From positions 1 through 64,000 of the forward strand of contig JABCYQ010000007.1 of assembly GCA_013290125.1 (NCBI GenBank): a DNA stretch of 64,000 nucleotides. The letters are read 5' to 3'. The notes under the pieces are model-generated. The model was not told where the DNA came from, searched no databases, and saw nothing but the letters and a program-made list of their open reading frames with translations. The position numbers and the translations under genes are program-made. How positions within the stretch are numbered: position 1 is the first letter of the stretch; every line of letters begins with the position of its first letter. Positions 60,038 through 64,000 of the stretch are shown piece by piece. Source of the DNA: Vulcanimicrobiota bacterium. Its GTDB lineage: Bacteria; Vulcanimicrobiota; Vulcanimicrobiia; Eremiobacterales; Eremiobacteraceae.

Positions 60038-60061
60038 GAAGGGGCCGACGCCAGTCGGCCC
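60038..60061. repeat. GGGCCGAC palindrome between divergent genes
   Basis: TGAAGG, arms GGGCCGAC (60042-60049) and GTCGGCCC (60054-60061), loop GCCA. It lies 35 bp upstream of the DUF5996 start, between divergent genes, so here it cannot be a terminator for either gene. Confidence 0.87.
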
Positions 60062-60171
60062 ATGTAGTCTACAGGACCTGGGCTCTCTTCGCAAACGTTC
60101 TCCGATCACGCGGGACATCAAGTTCCCACTCGAAAAGGATGCGCGTCGAAACAGTATTTCGGAGGATCACC

Positions 60172-60435
60172 ATGCAGAATCCAATATGCACCCACCTCGA
60201 TCACATCCACAATGTCAAACCCAGCGCGAACGGCTGCGAAGATTGCCTCAAGATCGGCGCGACATGGGTCCACTTGCGGGAATGTCTGGAATGCGGCCAC
60301 GTCGGCTGTTGCGATGATTCCCCGAACAGACACGCCACAAAGCACTTTCACGCCACAAAGCATCCGATCATCCGTTCGGCCGAGCGCGGAGAGTCGTGGA
60401 AATTCTGCTTTATCGATCAAGTCATGTGGGAGTAG
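60172..60435 (+). CDS. UBP-type zinc-finger protein
   Basis: An 87-aa zf-UBP domain: CTHLDHIHNV, then CEDCLKIGATWVHLRECLECGHVGCCDDS and NRHATKHFHATKHPIIRS give the Cys/His ligands of the three-zinc fold. Bacterial members accompany DUF or MoaD-like partners; the function is not known. ATG start at 60172 with GGAGG 7 nt upstream. Confidence 0.82.
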   Translation: MQNPICTHLDHIHNVKPSANGCEDCLKIGATWVHLRECLECGHVGCCDDSPNRHATKHFHATKHPIIRSAERGESWKFCFIDQVMWE

Positions 60436-60448
60436 ATTCGCCCTCTAT

Positions 60449-60736
60449 TTAGAGGTGCTCGAAGTAGACAATCGCGAGCACTGCGAGCGCCGCGCCGACT
60501 TGCAAAGCAAGCACCTGCAGTGTTGGCTTCGGTAACTTCGGAAACCACGAGATCGCAAAGAAAGCGATGATCACGAACTGCGCCGGCATCAGTATTTGGA
60601 ATAGATGCGCGGCGACGTCCTCATCCGGCTGACGAACGAGCGTGCCTTGGACAATGCCGACGGAAAACGCGGCCAAGAATCCCGTGGAAATTACCAGAGG
60701 GATGAAAGCGCTCGGTCGTTTCAGTAGAGTAAGCAC
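60449..60736 (-). CDS. Small membrane protein
   Basis: A 95-aa protein with three membrane helices (IPLVISTGFLAAFSVGIV, FQILMPAQFVIIAFFAISW and LALQVGAALAVLAIVYF). GTG start with AAGG just upstream. The upstream palindrome 60743-60763 overlaps the ribosome site, so expression is likely repressor-controlled. Confidence 0.62.
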   Translation of the reverse strand: MLTLLKRPSAFIPLVISTGFLAAFSVGIVQGTLVRQPDEDVAAHLFQILMPAQFVIIAFFAISWFPKLPKPTLQVLALQVGAALAVLAIVYFEHL

Positions 60737-60742
60737 GCCACC

Positions 60743-60763
60743 TTACTTTGTATCACAAAGTAA
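60743..60763. promoter_or_regulatory. Operator-like palindrome TTACTTTG-N5-CAAAGTAA
   Basis: Eight-base perfect arms around TATCA, ending 6 bp upstream of the small membrane protein start on the minus strand. It is strikingly AT-rich against the local GC background, which suits a repressor site over the promoter or start region. No regulator gene is beside it. The same region faces the rpoZ promoter about 60 bp away. Confidence 0.6.
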
Positions 60764-60820
60764 TCCGGTCGTGCAAGTCCTTTCAGTAGGTAGAGTCTCA
60801 CGACCGCACACGAGGGAAAC

Positions 60821-60850
60821 TTGACGGTGTGCCTCGCCGCGTTGTATACT
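60821..60850 (+). promoter_or_regulatory. Sigma-70-type promoter of rpoZ
   Basis: TTGACG (60821-60826), an 18-bp spacer, and TATACT (60845-60850). This is a near-consensus housekeeping promoter. Transcription should begin near 60857, about 60 bp before the rpoZ start. Confidence 0.7.
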
Positions 60851-60918
60851 AGGGCTTCCGTTTGTTGGAAACTTTGTCAGAGCGCGTCACAGACCGCTCC
60901 TACCGTTGTGCGGAGATT

Positions 60919-61146
60919 ATGAAAGATCCTAAAAACCATTCGCAGTTCGGAAATATCGATAACCTGCTTTCCCAAATCGATAACAAGTATTTGCTTGTGA
61001 ACGTCGCGCGCGTGCGCGCGCAACAGCTAGTCAACCATACGGAGCCGCTCGTCGAAGGCTCCAATCCGGAGAAAGCCGTGAGCACGGCATTCGCGGAGAT
61101 CGAAGGCAACAAGCTCGACATCACGATGGACGAAAACGCGGTTTAG
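60919..61146 (+). CDS. rpoZ: RNA polymerase omega subunit
   Basis: A 75-aa protein. The segment DNLLSQIDNKYLLVNVARVRAQQL is the omega core that helps assemble the beta-prime subunit, and a Glu/Asn-rich tail follows. The start at ATG 60919 has CGGAG 4 nt upstream; a TTG at 60862 would add unconserved residues. A near-consensus promoter lies upstream. No gmk or dfp neighbour is present, unlike many genomes. Confidence 0.75.
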   Translation: MKDPKNHSQFGNIDNLLSQIDNKYLLVNVARVRAQQLVNHTEPLVEGSNPEKAVSTAFAEIEGNKLDITMDENAV

Positions 61147-61592
61147 TAGTTCGGCCAGAGTCCCGGCGTAGCCAACTCGATCAGATGACCGTCCGGGTCA
61201 TCGAAGTAGACGCTCATACCGCCGCGCGGCCAGCGCACTTCGCTTCGCACCTTCACATCGAACGACGCCAAGCGCGCGATCCACGAATCGTACGAGCCAT
61301 CCGGAATCGCAAACGCCATGTGCACCGGACCGGCGCCATCGTGGCCCGGAACTATACCCCCTGCCGTCTTCATGTCCTCAATTGTTGCGCCGCGCTTGAA
61401 CAGCAGCAGGGTGCCGGAGCGTTTTGCGTCGAGCGCGACGAGCCGCTCACTCTCGAACATGGGCTCAAGGCCAAGCACCTTGGAGAAAAATTCGGCAGAG
61501 GTGCGGACGTCTTCCACGTAGAGCGCGGATTCGAGCAGTCCGGAAATCTCAGCGGACGCCGATCGCGCGCGCTTCGCGTCAGGCGCGCTCAC
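61143..61592 (-). CDS. VOC-family (glyoxalase/bleomycin-resistance) protein
   Basis: A metalloprotein of about 150 aa: LESALYVEDVRTSAEFFSKVLGL, VHMAFAIPD and VYFDDPDGHLIELA show the paired beta-alpha-beta-beta-beta units of the VOC superfamily, with His and Glu ligands in the last segments. Catalysis (glyoxalase, dioxygenase or binding) is unknown. The GTG start at 61592 overlaps the end of queD. Confidence 0.8.
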   Translation of the reverse strand: MSAPDAKRARSASAEISGLLESALYVEDVRTSAEFFSKVLGLEPMFESERLVALDAKRSGTLLLFKRGATIEDMKTAGGIVPGHDGAGPVHMAFAIPDGSYDSWIARLASFDVKVRSEVRWPRGGMSVYFDDPDGHLIELATPGLWPNY

Positions 61593-61947
61593 GCCGCCAC
61601 CGCGCCGCCGCACGCGGCGTTTCGCGTACCGTTACTTCTTCGATCGTCACGCGTGCGCCGACTGCCGCCTGAATTTTCTCGGCTAACACTGTGGCGATGT
61701 TCTCGGCCGTCGTCTGCAGTCCGGAGGCGCTGAATTCCGAGCGCTCGTTCAGGTCGCAGTGATCGAACTCCGCGACCACCTGCTTGAGGATGTTGTAGTC
61801 GACCACCATGCCGTGCTCGAGCCGGTCCGCTGATGCGCATATCTGCACCGTGTAGCGGTGGCCATGACGTCGGTTGCACGGCGAATCGTACGGCAGCGCG
61901 AGCTGGTGCGCTGCATCGAAATGACACGAGTATTCGATCGAGATCAT
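61579..61947 (-). CDS. queD: 6-carboxy-5,6,7,8-tetrahydropterin synthase
   Basis: The second enzyme of the queuosine precursor (preQ0) pathway: it converts 7,8-dihydroneopterin triphosphate to CPH4. 122 aa. Zinc ligands are His14, His28 and His30 (FDAAHQL; HGHRY), and the catalytic Cys24 lies in SPCNRRHGH. The start at 61947 overlaps the queE stop (ATGA). Both genes form an operon; queC and queF are not in the window. Confidence 0.88.
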   Translation of the reverse strand: MISIEYSCHFDAAHQLALPYDSPCNRRHGHRYTVQICASADRLEHGMVVDYNILKQVVAEFDHCDLNERSEFSASGLQTTAENIATVLAEKIQAAVGARVTIEEVTVRETPRAAARWRRERA

Positions 61948-62633
61948 CGACCAGCGGCTCCGCCCCACATGAGATAGTGCAATTGAGGAAGCACGCGCAC
62001 GTCGAAGCGACGCCAGCGCGAATCGGCCAGCACGGATTCCGCGAGCTTCCGCAGCGCCTCGTGATAGGCGGCACCCGTTCCCGCGCTGCCGCTTTCGGGC
62101 TGCAGTACGATCGGCGTGTCGTGAGGCAGCTCGGAGTCTAACTCTAAAAGGCATGCGAGCGTCTCTTCAAGATCGCGCGCATCGCCGATGACGAATTTGA
62201 GCTGCAGGCGGCCCTTTGCCGCGGCGCAGAATTTCTTCAGCACGACCGGCTTCGGCTTATAGCCGGACGAACCGACTTTTGGACTCACGCTGAAGAGCGC
62301 GACGCGCGGAATGTCCGCGAAGATCGTGCCGCTTGTCTCTACGGTGACGTGCGTGCCGGAATCGAGCGCGGCGACCAGCGGACGGATATCTTGGGCGAGC
62401 GGTTCGCCCCCGGTGATCACGACGCGCGGAATGCCGTGCGCCTGAGCCGCGAGCGTCTCCACATCCGTGACTGCGCCGGCCGTGCCGTCGAGCGCGTACG
62501 GCGTGTCGCACCACGCACAGCGGAGCGGGCAGCCGTCCAGCCTGATGAAGAAGGTCGCAGCGCCGGTAAGCGTCCCCTCGCCTTGGACGGAAAAAAACGT
62601 CTCGTTGACCCGCAGTGTCGAAGAATCGCGCAT
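61944..62633 (-). CDS. queE: 7-carboxy-7-deazaguanine synthase (radical SAM)
   Basis: A 229-aa radical SAM enzyme that contracts CPH4 to 7-carboxy-7-deazaguanine. The cluster motif CPLRCAWC (CxxxCxxC, residues 35-42) binds [4Fe-4S]; the next segment TGGEPL is the SAM site. The N-terminus VNETFFSVQGEGTL is characteristic of QueE. It is coupled to queD. Confidence 0.92.
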   Translation of the reverse strand: MRDSSTLRVNETFFSVQGEGTLTGAATFFIRLDGCPLRCAWCDTPYALDGTAGAVTDVETLAAQAHGIPRVVITGGEPLAQDIRPLVAALDSGTHVTVETSGTIFADIPRVALFSVSPKVGSSGYKPKPVVLKKFCAAAKGRLQLKFVIGDARDLEETLACLLELDSELPHDTPIVLQPESGSAGTGAAYHEALRKLAESVLADSRWRRFDVRVLPQLHYLMWGGAAGR

Positions 62634-62756
62634 CGAGCGAATGTTCGCGTCGACCGCGAGGCGCCCCCGCCGCGTGCGTCGAAGGCCAGGCGCCTCTTAC
62701 GCGACAAGCGTTTTTCGCCGTTCTTTTGAGACGGCTTGCCCGAGGAGTACACGCAT

Positions 62757-64000
62757 ATGGCGGCTCCAAGCGTTGCGGGCGTCCGCAACGTCGCTTTCGT
62801 CGGTCCGCATCACGGCGGCAAGACCACGCTCGTCGAAGCGCTGCTCGCACACGCGGGCGCGATTCCGCGCAAAGGCGCTGTGACGGACGGGACCGCGACG
62901 ACGAACCACGATTCCGAATCCATCGCTCATCAGATGTCTGTGGCGCCGGCCTTCGCCCACCTCCAGGTGGGCGACACCCGCGTGAATCTCATCGACTGCC
63001 CGGGGGCGGTCGATTTTTTTGAAGAGACGAAGTTCGTTCTCTTGGCCGCTGACGCCGCGATCATCGTCGTCGAAGCCGACCCAAACCGGCTCCCGCTCGT
63101 CGAATCGCTCGTCGACTATCTCGAACGCATGCGCATGCCGCACTGCTTCGTCATCAACCGCATGGATCGGCCAGGCGCGGACTTCCCCACCACGTACGCC
63201 CGGCTGCGCGAGAAGTTCGGCGCGCACGTCGTCGCAGAACAAGCCCCGATCGGACAAGGCGAGTCGTTCGCGGGCTTCGTGAACGTCGTCAGCATGCAGG
63301 CTTTCAAGTACGGCTCCGACGGCAAGGCTGCTCCCACCGCGCTGCCTGGCAATGCGGAAGACAAGACCCACGAGCAGCTGTTGGAAGCGCTCGCCGATTT
63401 CGACGATCATCTAATGGAAGAGATCCTCGAGGGCACAGAACCTCCGCTCGAAGAGGTCGAGCGCGATCTCAGCGATGACGTCAGCGCCGACAAGATCGTC
63501 CCCGTCGTCGTCGCAAGCGGTATCCGCGGTTGCGGTGTGCCGGAACTCCTCGATCTGATCGTCCGCCAATTCCCGGACGGCGCGCACGTCGTGCGAACCG
63601 CCGAGGATGGCTCGAAAGTCACGCCGTCGGAAAGCGGTCCGGTCATCGCCCAAGTGTGCAAGACGTTTGTTCACCCGCAAAGCGGCAAGCTATCGGTCGC
63701 GCGCATCGTGAGCGGCACGCTGACGCCCGATGCGCAGCTCACGAGCGTCGACCACGCCGACATCAAAGAACGGCCGGGCGGGTTGTACGACCTGCAAGGC
63801 AAGAGCCAGTCCGCGATCACGTCCGCGGGCCCGGGGAGCATCGTCGCGATCGCTCGCCTCGAAGCCACGCACACGGGCGACACCCTCTGCACCGGAACAG
63901 CGAAAGTTCGCATGCCGGTTCCGAAGCTGCTCAAGAGCGCGTTCGCGATGGCCGTGCGCCCGCACGATCGCGCCGACGAAGCGAAACTCTCGCAGTTGAT
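62757..64000 (+). CDS. EF-G-like translation GTPase (3' end outside window)
   Basis: The first 414 codons of a FusA-like GTPase, running off the window. P-loop GPHHGGKT (residues 16-23), G4 NRMD (134-137, instead of NKMD), and G3 DCPGAVDF (residues 80-87), where the catalytic His of DxPGH is replaced by Ala84. Domain 2 begins near residue 300. The start at 62757 has GAGGAG 9 nt upstream. Housekeeping EF-G keeps the His, so this is a paralogue of the FusA2 kind and may hydrolyse GTP slowly or act in regulation. Confidence 0.85.
   Translation, partial: MAAPSVAGVRNVAFVGPHHGGKTTLVEALLAHAGAIPRKGAVTDGTATTNHDSESIAHQMSVAPAFAHLQVGDTRVNLIDCPGAVDFFEETKFVLLAADAAIIVVEADPNRLPLVESLVDYLERMRMPHCFVINRMDRPGADFPTTYARLREKFGAHVVAEQAPIGQGESFAGFVNVVSMQAFKYGSDGKAAPTALPGNAEDKTHEQLLEALADFDDHLMEEILEGTEPPLEEVERDLSDDVSADKIVPVVVASGIRGCGVPELLDLIVRQFPDGAHVVRTAEDGSKVTPSESGPVIAQVCKTFVHPQSGKLSVARIVSGTLTPDAQLTSVDHADIKERPGGLYDLQGKSQSAITSAGPGSIVAIARLEATHTGDTLCTGTAKVRMPVPKLLKSAFAMAVRPHDRADEAKLSQL

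Noticed and set aside
62697-63410. Minus-strand frame of 237 codons
   Set aside because: Antisense to the EF-G-like gene, which has GTPase motifs; no domain on this strand.

Overview
This is a GC-rich, gene-dense bacterial chromosome segment of about 64 protein genes (two decayed) and one tRNA. No 16S rRNA is present, so the phylum cannot be fixed. Candidatus Eremiobacterota (WPS-2) or a similar uncultured soil lineage is my best guess, from overall gene style only. Core genes (citrate synthase, isocitrate dehydrogenase, aconitase, NDH-2, RpoZ, queuosine precursor genes, an EF-G-like GTPase) sit beside accessory genes. There are no insertion sequences, phage genes or CRISPR arrays.

Layout. 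1-8.6 kb: a hydrolase cut by the window edge, a Rox-like FAD monooxygenase, a MoeB-rhodanese protein, an aquaporin, a GNAT enzyme divergent from a MocR-type regulator, and P5C dehydrogenase. 8.7-12.2 kb: four translationally coupled genes (methyltransferase, geranylgeranyl-reductase-like flavoprotein, START/cyclase-like protein, beta-ketoacyl synthase) that look like an uncharacterised lipid or polyketide pathway. 12.3-19.0 kb: an ECF sigma/zinc anti-sigma pair divergent from an operon with two nickel/cobalt-type transporters, a DUF4331 module split over two exported proteins, and a TPR protein. 19.2-24.3 kb: an M16 peptidase, then lipoproteins including two streptogramin-lyase-like propellers, a third reduced to a remnant, and a frameshifted GloVer-repeat gene. 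24.5-28.3 kb: a large LuxR-type ATPase regulator and a cytidylate-kinase-like protein. 28.4-39.2 kb: isocitrate dehydrogenase and aconitase in tandem, a Dpp-type permease pair, tRNA-Leu(GAG), a ROK kinase, a diacylglycerol glycosyltransferase and citrate synthase. 39.2-45 kb: a PLP decarboxylase, GNAT and SNF2 helicase on one strand. 45-56.6 kb: a two-component system, a YVTN-propeller phosphoesterase, NDH-2, and an ABC exporter operon containing a kelch protein. 56.6-64 kb: small conserved genes, rpoZ, queD-queE and a fusA-like gene running off the window.

The most striking non-genic signal is a family of short palindromes (core GGGCCGAY, 3-7 nt loop, RTCGGCCC, flanked by TGAAGG or its complement). 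They occupy every convergent gene junction wider than about 50 bp in the window, often as facing pairs, and one pair encloses a noncoding block of several hundred bases with its own internal repeat. They look like terminator or REP-type elements. A second palindrome type (GTAGGGC...GCCCTAC) occurs intergenically, and its left half also lies inside the coding sequence for a signal peptide.

The coordinates given are my choice of start. Where this differs from the longest possible reading frame the reason is stated.
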